Assembly (NCBI GenBank): GCA_021846845.1
Contig: JAJZWB010000016.1
Span: 1 to 40,566, forward strand
DNA from: Actinomycetes bacterium
Lineage (GTDB): Bacteria > Actinomycetota > Thermoleophilia > Solirubrobacterales > Solirubrobacteraceae
Length of the DNA: 40,566 bases
Reading direction: 5' to 3'
Positions 14,317 to 22,609 of this stretch are shown in pieces. The position numbers and the translations under genes are program-made. Under the pieces are notes generated by a model. The model was not told the DNA's origin. It saw nothing but the letters and a program-made list of their open reading frames with translations, and made no database searches. Every line of letters begins with the position of its first letter. Position 1 is the first letter of the stretch.

Positions 14317-16446
14317 TCACGGAGCGGGGGTCGTGCCCGCGATGTGGAGGGCGCCGACGGCGCCCTCCACGGTCGCGGTCGCCCCGGCCGTCGTCCAGCG
14401 GGCCGTCAGCCGGCCCTTGACGACACCGTGAGCGACCGCCGTCAGCGTCGCGACGACGGTCTGCGGCAGGCCCGCCCCGGCATCGCCCGAGAGCCGCACG
14501 CGACCGCTGACGGCCACACCGGGCACCAGCTGGTCACGGTGCAGCGCCAGGACGGTGCCCGACGCGTTGGCGCTGACCGTTCCACCGTGCAGCCCGTGGT
14601 CGACGGTGTAGCCGATCGCGTCGTAGCGCGCGATCGCGTCGCCCGCCGTCGCGACCGCGGCCGCGGCAAGGGCGAGCGCGGGCCGCGCTCGCCCGCTCGC
14701 CGCCGAGGGCGCCAGCGGCGGCTGCGCGGCCAGGCTGGGAGCGTAGACCCCGACGGCGTGGATCGGGGGTATGGCGCCGGCGCAGGACACGTTGAGCGTG
14801 TCGACCGAGCGCGGGTCGGCGACGAACTCGCGAACCAGCTCGGAGCCGCACGCGGTGTCGCCCTCGCCCACGACGTGCGTGGTGTTGGCGAGCTCGACGA
14901 AGCGGCCGTGACCGCCGATCCGCGCCAGCAGATGCGCCGCGACGCTCGGCGGGGTCCAGGTGTCCAGCTCGCCTCCCAGAACGAGCACCGGCATCGAGAC
15001 GGGCAGCCGCGGCGTGCGGCTCACGGGCGGCTGCGAGCGGACCGGGGCGGGCCACCTCAGGCAGGCGCTGTAGGCCTCTGTGTTCTGATCCTGCGCGATC
15101 CACTCCGCTGTCGTGAACGGGCGGAACGTCGACGCAGGGAGCGACCCCTCGGTCCGGGCCAGCTGGGCGGCGCGCCGGGCCGGCGTGGAGCTCATGTCGA
15201 ACAGCTGCGGGTAGTCCACGCAGGCGACGGCCAGGTACAGCTCCACCGAGTAGAGGCCGGCGGGCGCGCCGAAGTAGTCCTCATCGGCGTACAGCCGCTG
15301 GTCGTAGAGGCGAAGCAGCGGCGCGGGGTCATGGTCCTGGAGCAGCGCGCGGGCGGCCGCGTCCACCTCGCGGTAGATCCCGGGGTCGGCGGCGGCGTCG
15401 TTGAGCAGGTCCACCAGTCCGACGACGTTCATGGTGACGCGCGTCAGCGAGCCGCGCTGGCCTGGAACCACGCCGGTGAGCGGACGGCGGCGCAACGCAT
15501 CCGCGAGCGCGCTCAGCCGTGACCACGACGGCCCCCGCGCCGCGGTCGCACAGGCCGGCGACCGGCGGCACACCGCGTCGAAGGCGGCCGGCATGCCCCT
15601 GATCGTGGCCGCATACCACGGGTCCAGCCCGGACGTGGGGTACGCCGAGTCGAGGATCAGACTGCGAACAAGCCGCGGGAAGCGTGATGCGAACACCTGC
15701 GCGAAGAACGAGCCGTATGAGTCGCCGTAGAGGTCGACCGGACCCAGGCGCAGCGCGCCGATCACGGCCGCGAGGTCCTCGGCGGCCGCGACTGAGCCGA
15801 ACATGCCGGAGGCCCGCACCCAGCGGCCGTCTCGGTAGCGCCAGCGGTGGTTCAGCGCCGCTGCGCACGCAGCCACGGTCGCCTGGAACGCGCTCGTGGC
15901 CGTCGAGCCCCTGAAGCGCTGGAGCGCCGGACAGCTCAGCGGGGTCGAGGCTCCCGTGCCGCGGTTGTCGACCGCCAGGAGGTTCATGCGCGACAGCAGC
16001 GGCCCGTACATCACGTCGTAGCCGGCGCGGACCGAGTTGATCGAGCCCAGGCCCGGCCCTCCCTCGACGGGGACCACGGTGCCCGCCGCAGGGCGCCCGT
16101 CGGTGGCCGGGTACCAGCGGTAGGCGATCCCGATCCGCGGTCCGGACCCCGCTGCGGCGCGGTCAAGCGGAACCGAGAGCCGCCCGCAGTACGCCAGCGG
16201 CGCGCGCGCGCATTCGACGAGCGTCTGCGTGCCGACCCGGAGGTCTCTCGGCGGGCTCGCGCCAGGAGCGACCGGCGTGACGGCGGGCGGCTCCGGCGGT
16301 GCCGCGGCGCGCGCGCGAACCTGACCGGCTCGGGTCTGCGATGGCCGGCGGGCGAGCACCCGGTCGATCGCGATCGCCGCCGGCAGCGCGATCGCAAGCC
16401 CGGCCAGCCCCACCAGCCACCGACGCGCGCGGCCTCCGATCGTCAA
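14317..16446 (-). CDS. Membrane-anchored alpha/beta hydrolase, TAP-like family
   Basis: A 709-residue protein. The start is placed at the TTG at 16446, seven bases after AAGGGAG and just before the basic and hydrophobic segment W-L-V-G-L-A-G-L-A-I-A-L-P-A-A-I-A-I. The frame is open 44 codons upstream, without a better start. The catalytic domain shows E-G-G-P-G (oxyanion region), D-N-R-G-T-G-A, and the nucleophile motif G-D-S-Y-G-S (Ser about 243). The C-terminal TAP-like part has G-G-E-L-D (acid) and T-T-H-V-V (His). This triad and layout match Streptomyces tripeptidyl aminopeptidase/SlpD-like exported hydrolases. A further region of about 150 residues at the C-terminus is not recognised. 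A peptidase role is likely but esterase activity cannot be excluded. It is divergent from the large LuxR regulator. Confidence 0.85.
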   Translation of the reverse strand: MTIGGRARRWLVGLAGLAIALPAAIAIDRVLARRPSQTRAGQVRARAAAPPEPPAVTPVAPGASPPRDLRVGTQTLVECARAPLAYCGRLSVPLDRAAAGSGPRIGIAYRWYPATDGRPAAGTVVPVEGGPGLGSINSVRAGYDVMYGPLLSRMNLLAVDNRGTGASTPLSCPALQRFRGSTATSAFQATVAACAAALNHRWRYRDGRWVRASGMFGSVAAAEDLAAVIGALRLGPVDLYGDSYGSFFAQVFASRFPRLVRSLILDSAYPTSGLDPWYAATIRGMPAAFDAVCRRSPACATAARGPSWSRLSALADALRRRPLTGVVPGQRGSLTRVTMNVVGLVDLLNDAAADPGIYREVDAAARALLQDHDPAPLLRLYDQRLYADEDYFGAPAGLYSVELYLAVACVDYPQLFDMSSTPARRAAQLARTEGSLPASTFRPFTTAEWIAQDQNTEAYSACLRWPAPVRSQPPVSRTPRLPVSMPVLVLGGELDTWTPPSVAAHLLARIGGHGRFVELANTTHVVGEGDTACGSELVREFVADPRSVDTLNVSCAGAIPPIHAVGVYAPSLAAQPPLAPSAASGRARPALALAAAAVATAGDAIARYDAIGYTVDHGLHGGTVSANASGTVLALHRDQLVPGVAVSGRVRLSGDAGAGLPQTVVATLTAVAHGVVKGRLTARWTTAGATATVEGAVGALHIAGTTPAP
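14344..14370. repeat. Perfect 27-bp palindrome in the hydrolase 3' end
   Basis: The 13-base arms GTGGAGGGCGCCG and CGGCGCCCTCCAC flank one central A. The palindrome is inside the last 20 codons of the alpha/beta hydrolase gene and encodes V-E-G-A-V-G-A-L. It lies next to the converging TetR gene, so it could act as a hairpin terminator or mRNA 3'-end stabiliser. It may also be chance in GC-rich coding DNA. Confidence 0.6.
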
Positions 16447-16827
16447 CCGGACGCTCCCTTCGCAGATGCCGCTCGATGATCCGTTCCCCCGCGCACCGAG
16501 ATCCTCCCACCCGGTATCCGCCCGTCGGGCAAGAGGAGTGCAAGAAGAGGCTGAGAATCCGCTGGGAGTCGCTGGCACACGTGCCTGGAGCGGTCAGTGC
16601 CGCCGCCGGCCGCGCCGGCCGGCGGCGGCGGCTCGATCGCAGCCAACGCACCGGATCGTACGCCGCTTGCACGACCAGCCGGCCGGCTGTCGTCGATCTC
16701 CGCCGGCAGCCGCACAAGGTCGCAGCGATCGGGAAGTCGTCCATCTCGCCGGGCCCCGGGGCCGTTCCGGACACCTGATGCCAGGGACCGTGGCGCCTCC
16801 GCGAACCGAGCCGGTCAGAATAGGAGC
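16447..16827. other. Divergent intergenic region, 381 bp
   Basis: No credible gene lies here. The region separates the divergent starts of the alpha/beta hydrolase and the large LuxR regulator and must hold both promoters. Its main visible structure is a very strong GC hairpin at 16599-16629. Open frames crossing it on both strands have no family resemblance. Confidence 0.6.
16599..16629. promoter_or_regulatory. Strong GC hairpin in divergent leader
   Basis: The 13-base arms GCCGCCGCCGGCC and GGCCGGCGGCGGC are perfect complements around a five-base loop GCGCC. The site is about 200 bases upstream of the LuxR regulator start and 150 from the hydrolase start. It could be a leader terminator or attenuator on either transcript. 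There is no U-tract. Confidence 0.5.
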
Positions 16828-19800
16828 GTGGCGAGGCGACTCTCCAGCCCCGTGTTCGTCGGCCGCGACGAGCAGCTCAGAGCACTGCGCAAGGCGCTGG
16901 CCGAGGCAGAGGCCGGAGAGCCGAGCGCGGTCTTCATCGCCGGCGAGTCCGGGGTCGGCAAGACGCGGCTGGTGATCGAGTTCGAGCGCCTCGCGCTGGA
17001 GGCCGGAGCGCGCTTCCTGATCGGCGGCTGCGTCGACGTGGGAGGCTCGGAGCTGCCCTACGCGCCGCTGCTGGGAGCGTTGCGGATCCTCGTCGGCGAG
17101 GTCGATCCCGACTCGCTGGAGGAGATCGTCAGCGCGGCCGCCGGGGAGCTGGGCCGGCTGCTGCCGGAGCTGGCGGGCGGCCACGAGACGGCGATCGGCG
17201 ACGCGAGCGCGGGCGGGCCCGACCCGCTCGCGCAGTCCCGGCTGTTCGAGGGACTGCTCGGCCTGCTGGGACGAGCGGGACGCGAGGCGCCGGTCGTGCT
17301 CGTGATCGAGGATCTGCACTGGGCGGATCCGTCGACGCGCGGCTTCCTGTCGTTCCTGCTGCGCAACGTCCGCCGCGAGCGCCTGCTGCTGGTGGCCACC
17401 TACCGCAGCGACGAGCTGCACCGCCGCCACCCGCTGCGGCAGTTCCTGACGGAGGTCGAGCGGCTGCCGACGGTCGAGCGGCTGGCCGTCGCGCCCTTCA
17501 CGCTGGAGGAGCTCGGGGAGCAGTTGACCACGATCCTGGACCGCGCACCGGAGCACGGATTGGCGCAGGAGCTGTTCACGCGCTCGCAGGGCAACGCGTT
17601 CTTCGCCGAGGAGCTGCTGGCCGTCGCGATGGAGGGCGGCACGCTCGGGATCCCGGAGAGCGTTCGCGATGCGGTCGCGATGCGGGTGGAGCGCCTCTCG
17701 CCCGAGGGCAGGTCGGTGGTTCATTGCGCGGCCGTAGCCGGGACGGGCGTCGGGCATCGGCTGCTGGCGGCGATCACGCGACTGGGCGACCAGGCGCTGC
17801 TCGCGCCGCTGCGCGAGGCGATCGAGCACAACGTGCTCGTGCCCGACGTCGCCGGCGCGAGCTACGCGTTCCGGCATGCGCTCCTGCGCGAGGCGCTCTA
17901 CGAGGAGCTGCTGCCCCATGAGCGCGTGACGCTGCACGGCGCGCTCGCTCGGGCGCTGGAGCAGGATCCGAGCCTCGCCGTCGGGCCGCCCGGGGCGGCG
18001 GCGCAGCGCGCGACGCACTGGTCGGCGGCGCAGGAGCCGACGCCCGCGCTCGCGGCCTCCATCCAGGCCGGGATCGAGGACGAGGGCGTCTGGGCCTTCG
18101 CCGAGGCGACGGCCCACTTCGAGCACGCGCTCGAGCTGTGGGAGCGCGTTCCGGCGGAGCAGCGGCCGGAGGGTGTCTCGCAGGTGGATCTGCTCGGCCG
18201 CGCGGCGGAGGCCGCCCACCTGTCGGGCGACAACCGCCGCGCGATGACGCTCGCCCGCAGCCAGCTGGAGAGGCTCGATCCCGACGTGGACGCGGTGGCC
18301 TGCGCCGTCGCGCACGCCCGTCTGGGCCGCTACCTGCTGGCCGAGGAGGGAGCCGCGCTGCAGGCGCTCACCGAGTACAGGGCCGCGGCGGCGCTGCTGC
18401 CCGAGGAGCCGACGGCGATCCGCGCGAGCATCCTCGCGGGAGAGGCCCACATCCTGATGCTGAGGGGCCAGGGCATGGAGGCGCGCGAGCCCTGTGAGGA
18501 GGCGATCCGAATCGCCCGCGCGGTGGACGACGCGAGCGTGGAGTGCGACGCGCTCAACACGCTCGGCGCGATCTTCGTCATGCTCGGGGGCCACGAGCAG
18601 GCGATCGATGTTCTCCAGGGAGCGAAGCGGCTCGCCGAGAAGCTGGGCGCGCTGGAGCAGCTCCGGCGCGCGTACATAAACCTCGGCGAGGCGCTCGACC
18701 AGTCCGGTCGGTTGGACGAGGCGGCCGAGCTGGCGAGCGAGGGCTGGGAGCGCCTGCGCCAGCGGCTCGGCGGCTCCGCGGTGTTCCTGGCCGCCGAGGC
18801 CGGGTCTCGGTTCATGCGCCTCGGCCGCTGGCAGACCGCCGACAATCTGCTCGGCGACGCGATCGGGGTCGCACGGCCGAACCCGTTCAGAGGGATGGTG
18901 CTGGCGGTGACGGTCGAGCTCGCGGCGCTCCGCGGCGAGCTTGATCGAGCCGAGGAGCATCTGCGGGAGGCGACCGCGCTGATCCCGATGCACACCGACT
19001 GGACGATCGTCCACGCGCGGGCAGCGACCGCGCTCGCCATGGCACGGGGCGAGTTCGAAGCGATCCGGGCGCTGCTGGACCCGGACACGCTGACCGTCGA
19101 GAACGGCTACTCCGTGTTCGCGATACCGATGCTCGCGAGCGCGATCGCTGCCGAGGCCGAGCTCGCGCAGCGGGCGCGCGCGCTCGGCGACCAGGCCGCC
19201 GAACGGGAGGCGGTCTCGAGGGTGGACGCGCTCGCGCGCCATGTTCGCTCGCTCTCGGGCCCGGAGACCTGGCCGCTCGGTGGCGCACCCGCCCAGACCC
19301 TGCTGGAGATCGAGCTGTGCGAGCTCGAGCGCGGGCGCGCCGGTGGCGAGACTCAGTCCGAGCGGTGGCGCGCGCTCGCCGCCGGCTGGGCGCAGCTGGG
19401 CCATCCGTTCCCCACGGCCTACGCTCGCCTGCGCGAGGCCGAGGCCGCGCTCGCCGAGCGGCAGCCGCGCGCGCGCGTCGCCGAGGCCCTGGAGGTGGCG
19501 CGGACGACCGCCAGGAAGCTCGGTGCAGCGCCGCTGGCGGAGCAGGTGGAGCTGCTCGCGCGGCGCGCTCGGGTGCGCGCCGGCGAGGACACGCCGCGTG
19601 AAGGCGGAGGCGAGAGCCTGGGCCTGACCGACCGGGAGCTCGACGTGCTGCAGCTCCTCGTGACCGGGCGGACGAACCGTGAGATCGGCGAGACGCTCTA
19701 CATGAGCCCCAAGACCGCCAGCGTCCACGTCTCCCGGATCCTGGCGAAGCTCGACGTCCGGACCCGTACCGAGGCCGCCGGGGCCGCCTACCGGCTGGGT

Positions 19801-19836
19801 CTGCTCGATTCCCCCGGGCCCGGGGTCGCCAGCTGA
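16828..19836 (+). CDS. Large ATP-binding LuxR family regulator (LAL/MalT-like)
   Basis: About 1,002 residues from the GTG at 16828, which opens V-A-R-R-L-S-S-P-V-F-V-G-R-D-E-Q, the usual start of this family. The 77 codons upstream are out of family and overlap the promoter region. The AAA_16-type ATPase has Walker A G-E-S-G-V-G-K-T (about 39-46) and Walker B V-L-V-I-E-D-L-H-W-A-D. A long TPR-like helical middle follows. The C-terminal LuxR helix-turn-helix has L-T-D-R-E-L-D-V-L-Q-L-L and T-N-R-E-I-G-E-T-L-Y-M-S-P-K-T. Such regulators switch on ATP and an inducer bound by the helical part. The divergent hydrolase is a plausible target. Confidence 0.9.
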   Translation: MARRLSSPVFVGRDEQLRALRKALAEAEAGEPSAVFIAGESGVGKTRLVIEFERLALEAGARFLIGGCVDVGGSELPYAPLLGALRILVGEVDPDSLEEIVSAAAGELGRLLPELAGGHETAIGDASAGGPDPLAQSRLFEGLLGLLGRAGREAPVVLVIEDLHWADPSTRGFLSFLLRNVRRERLLLVATYRSDELHRRHPLRQFLTEVERLPTVERLAVAPFTLEELGEQLTTILDRAPEHGLAQELFTRSQGNAFFAEELLAVAMEGGTLGIPESVRDAVAMRVERLSPEGRSVVHCAAVAGTGVGHRLLAAITRLGDQALLAPLREAIEHNVLVPDVAGASYAFRHALLREALYEELLPHERVTLHGALARALEQDPSLAVGPPGAAAQRATHWSAAQEPTPALAASIQAGIEDEGVWAFAEATAHFEHALELWERVPAEQRPEGVSQVDLLGRAAEAAHLSGDNRRAMTLARSQLERLDPDVDAVACAVAHARLGRYLLAEEGAALQALTEYRAAAALLPEEPTAIRASILAGEAHILMLRGQGMEAREPCEEAIRIARAVDDASVECDALNTLGAIFVMLGGHEQAIDVLQGAKRLAEKLGALEQLRRAYINLGEALDQSGRLDEAAELASEGWERLRQRLGGSAVFLAAEAGSRFMRLGRWQTADNLLGDAIGVARPNPFRGMVLAVTVELAALRGELDRAEEHLREATALIPMHTDWTIVHARAATALAMARGEFEAIRALLDPDTLTVENGYSVFAIPMLASAIAAEAELAQRARALGDQAAEREAVSRVDALARHVRSLSGPETWPLGGAPAQTLLEIELCELERGRAGGETQSERWRALAAGWAQLGHPFPTAYARLREAEAALAERQPRARVAEALEVARTTARKLGAAPLAEQVELLARRARVRAGEDTPREGGGESLGLTDRELDVLQLLVTGRTNREIGETLYMSPKTASVHVSRILAKLDVRTRTEAAGAAYRLGLLDSPGPGVAS

Positions 19837-19931
19837 GGGCAGCGCGGGGGGCCGGCTGGCGTTCCCCCGGTCGGCCGGACGGCGGAGTGCCGGCGTGTAC
19901 GCTGAGCACCGACTCACGGGAGGCTGCCGCC

Positions 19932-19943
19932 ATGCGGAAACTG
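19932..19943 (+). pseudogene. Signal-peptide gene cut off after four codons by the insertion element
   Basis: GGGAGG at 19918-19923, eight bases of spacer and ATG at 19932 make a textbook translation start. It reads M-R-K-L, then runs into the left terminal repeat of the insertion element, continues A-L-S-A-L-M and hits TAG at 19962. The basic start resembles a signal peptide. I could not find the rest of the gene past the right end of the element, so the remainder seems lost or unrecognisable. Confidence 0.45.
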
Positions 19944-21394
19944 GCTCTCTCGGCATTGATGTAGGTGAAGGTCGGGCTCATGCGTGTGATTCGTGGGGTG
20001 GCGCGAGGGTGATCGGTCCGCAGGTCAGCATCACGAGCGCGAGCGCGGCGTTGGCGCTGTGGAATCCGTAGGCGCGGCGGGTGATCAGGCGGACCTTGTT
20101 GTTCAGCGCTTCGGTGCGGCCTTGGTTGATCCCGAGCCGGATCGCGTGGAGGATCCCGTCGCGATGGCGTCGGATAGTGCCGGCGAGCGTGACGAACGGC
20201 CGGAGGCGACTGCGGGTCGCCTTGGAGATGAACCGGTCGATCAGGATCGTGACGTCGGCGAGGGTCAGGCCCGGAGCGAAGATCCCGCGCAAGGCCTCTT
20301 TGAGGGTGTAGCCGCGCCAGACCTCCCCGCCGGCGTTCCGCAGGCGCCGAAGCGTTCGGGCCTGGTCCTCGTTGAGGTTCGGCGGGGCTTTGAGCAGCGA
20401 CCAGCGGGCGTCCTTGAACCGGCGGGCTGCCTGCGGGTCACCGGACTGGCGCAGCTCGTTCCAGTAGCCGCGGCGAACATCATCGAGTGCCCGGTTGCCC
20501 AGCGCGCAGACGTGGAACGGGTCGATCGCGATCGTGGCCTGCGGGGCGTGCTCGCGGGCGCTCTTGGCGTAACCGGGTCCCATGTCGAGCGAGATCACTT
20601 CGATCGCCTGCGAGCGCGAGCGGCCGATCTCTTTGAAGAACCGGTTCGCTGTGGCGGCATCGCGACCTTCGTGGCCCCACACGATCTGCCCTCGGAGATG
20701 ATCGGCGACGAGGGTGAGGCAGCGGTGCTGCTTGCGCCAGGACACCTCGTCGATCCCGATCTCGAACAGGTTCTCGAGCCGGTCTGGGTCGAGCTCATCG
20801 CCGGTGACCCGCTCGATGATCCGCCCGACTGTCGCCCAGTCGACCCTGACCATCCGGCGGATCGTCGTCTTGTCAGTCCGGGTGGCCAGCCATGCGACCA
20901 GCTGCTCGAAGTCCCGGGTGAACCGGCTGCCCGGCCGGGCGAACGGGACGCCCTCGACCCGGACGCCATGCCGCGGGCACCGAAGGCGACGAAGCCGGGC
21001 GCGGAGCTCCAGCCGCCACGTGCCCAGGTCCAGGTGGCGCCAGACCGACTCGACCTGCTGACGGTTATGGCGATGCGCGGTCGAGTAGCCGCAGACCGGG
21101 CAGAGCAGCCGGCGGCGGCGCAACGCGAGCGTCACGACCACCCGATCCGTATCGAACTGAACGCCGCGCACCCATACCCCGGGCAGGCGCAGCAGGCGCG
21201 AGAATCCCGCGTTGACGCGCATCGTCGTCCTCCTGGTGAGCTGGTGTCCTTCGAACAGCCAGCAGCTTGCCGCTCCAGGGCGACATGCGCGTCTCCAAGC
21301 CCGTCAACGACTTCCAGCACGCCGCTCAGCCGACAAAAGTCCCGCTCAGACGGCGAATCAGTCGATCCCACGACCTACATCGATGCAGGGAGCC
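19943..21394. mobile_element. ISL3-family insertion sequence
   Basis: A single transposase gene lies between imperfect terminal inverted repeats. The left end reads GGCTCTCTCGGCATTGATGT from 19943. The right end, read on the minus strand from 21394, is GGCTCCCTGCATCGATGTAG. Both share GGCTC and GATGTAGGT, with a two-base indel between. The total of about 1.45 kb and a GGCTC-type end are normal for ISL3. No exact 8-bp target duplication is visible (cggaaact on the left, cctgaaat on the right; 5 of 8 agree at best), so the copy may be old or rearranged. Confidence 0.75.
19978..21222 (-). CDS. ISL3-family transposase
   Basis: A 414-residue full-length DDE transposase. The N-terminal zinc finger is C-P-V-C-G-Y (about 41-46) with a later C-P-R-H-G-V. 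The catalytic region includes G-I-D-E-V-S-W, then A-I-D-P-F-H-V, and the glutamate in G-R-T-E-A-L-N-N-K, followed by Y-G-F near the end. These match ISL3 (transposase_12) proteins. The frame is intact, so the element may still be mobile if its ends are functional. It is transcribed opposite to the gene it interrupted. Confidence 0.92.
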   Translation of the reverse strand: MRVNAGFSRLLRLPGVWVRGVQFDTDRVVVTLALRRRRLLCPVCGYSTAHRHNRQQVESVWRHLDLGTWRLELRARLRRLRCPRHGVRVEGVPFARPGSRFTRDFEQLVAWLATRTDKTTIRRMVRVDWATVGRIIERVTGDELDPDRLENLFEIGIDEVSWRKQHRCLTLVADHLRGQIVWGHEGRDAATANRFFKEIGRSRSQAIEVISLDMGPGYAKSAREHAPQATIAIDPFHVCALGNRALDDVRRGYWNELRQSGDPQAARRFKDARWSLLKAPPNLNEDQARTLRRLRNAGGEVWRGYTLKEALRGIFAPGLTLADVTILIDRFISKATRSRLRPFVTLAGTIRRHRDGILHAIRLGINQGRTEALNNKVRLITRRAYGFHSANAALALVMLTCGPITLAPPHESHA

Positions 21395-21519
21395 CCTGAA
21401 ATTCCCCATCCTGGCCGGGTGCGAGCTGACGCGCAGGGTTGCGGCAGCAGCGCAGGCCCGTGGGGCAGGACGTGCGCGCGGCGCGACTGGTCGGTGCGGA
21501 CGGGGGTTCGGACCCGGGC

Positions 21520-22563
21520 TCAGCGGGGCTTCGCGAGAGCCCACGCGATGGCCTCCCCGCGCGAGGCGACCCCAAGCGTTCGGTAGATGTGCTCCAGATG
21601 CTTGCGAACCGTGCCCTCGCGCATCCCGAGCTCGTGGGCGATCTGCTCGTTGCGCTTGCCGCGCGCGAGCAGCCGCAGCACCTGGGCCTCACGCTCGGTG
21701 AGCCCGAGCCGCCGCAGAGCGTCCAGTGTCGGCGCCGAGGTGCGCTGCTCCTCCAGCAGCATCGCCCTCCAGGGCGATCGCCCGCCGTCTGGCAGATGTT
21801 GGATCACCAGACGGCCACGGGACCCGTCGATCCGCAGCGGAGCGCACTCCTCGGCGAGCCAGTCCATCAACTTCGCGGGCGGACGCCGCGCGCCGTCGGG
21901 ACTCCACCCCAGGTAGGCGGCGAGCAGCTCGAGCGCGTACTCGCCGGCGTGCGTGATCCGACCTACCCGGTCGACCTGAACGATCGCCAGACCACGCTCC
22001 TCGTATCCGTCCGCCGCGCTGCGCAGGACCTGTGTCAGCCGCTCGCGCTCGCGCACGTCCTGATACGCACGGGCCAGATGTGGGCGCACCAGTTCCAGCA
22101 CGTCCCGGTCGCGACCGGTGAACGTGCGTCGGGGGCGGCTCAGCACGATCGCGACCAGCACCTCGCCCGGGAGCCCGAGAACGATCTGATCCTCGATCCC
22201 GATGTGGCGGTATACCTCCTGGTAGAGCTCAAGGCGGTGGAAGTCGCGCGCCGAGATGATCTCCGACAACCGGCGCGTCCGAAGGTCCCCGCGGCTCCGA
22301 GGTCCCGCGACAGGGTGCTGACGGATCAGCGCTGCGAGGCGGCCCTCCCCGCCGGGGATGCCATAGTCGGGCGGGTCCGTGATCACCAGGGCGGTGCCGC
22401 GAGCCGGGTCGATCTCGTTGAGGCCGAGCGCGTCGTACGGGACGAGCGCCCGCAGCCGTGGCGTGACCTCGTGGATGAATGACGGCAGGTCAGGGGCGGC
22501 TCTGGCCTCAAGCGTGAGCTCCAGAACCGCTCGCACGTCCCCGGCGCCAAGCGTTGCTCCCAT
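21520..22563 (-). CDS. LuxR-type helix-turn-helix regulator with sensor-like N-terminus
   Basis: A 347-residue protein. The C-terminal 60 residues are a LuxR/GerE domain: L-G-L-T-E-R-E-A-Q-V-L-R-L-L-A-R-G, then N-E-Q-I-A-H-E-L-G-M-R-E-G-T-V-R-K-H-L. The first 160 residues look GAF-like (P-Y-D-A-L-G-L-N-E-I-D, F-T-G-R-D-R-D-V-L) and the next 70 PAS-like. This layout is common in actinobacterial orphan regulators that bind a small ligand. There is no receiver domain, so no two-component partner is expected. It lies directly downstream, in transcription sense, of the large secreted protein (46-base gap) and could share its transcript. Its target is unknown. Confidence 0.88.
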   Translation of the reverse strand: MGATLGAGDVRAVLELTLEARAAPDLPSFIHEVTPRLRALVPYDALGLNEIDPARGTALVITDPPDYGIPGGEGRLAALIRQHPVAGPRSRGDLRTRRLSEIISARDFHRLELYQEVYRHIGIEDQIVLGLPGEVLVAIVLSRPRRTFTGRDRDVLELVRPHLARAYQDVRERERLTQVLRSAADGYEERGLAIVQVDRVGRITHAGEYALELLAAYLGWSPDGARRPPAKLMDWLAEECAPLRIDGSRGRLVIQHLPDGGRSPWRAMLLEEQRTSAPTLDALRRLGLTEREAQVLRLLARGKRNEQIAHELGMREGTVRKHLEHIYRTLGVASRGEAIAWALAKPR

Positions 22564-22609
22564 CTCTGGTCGTCTCAGTTGGCACGGAAGACTAGGGGCT
22601 CATCGGCGG

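Noticed and set aside
16594-19956. A 1,120-codon open frame on the minus strand opposite the LuxR regulator
   Set aside because: Arg/Leu/Gln-rich low-quality protein with no motifs; the plus strand has Walker and LuxR motifs. It is a GC-driven shadow.
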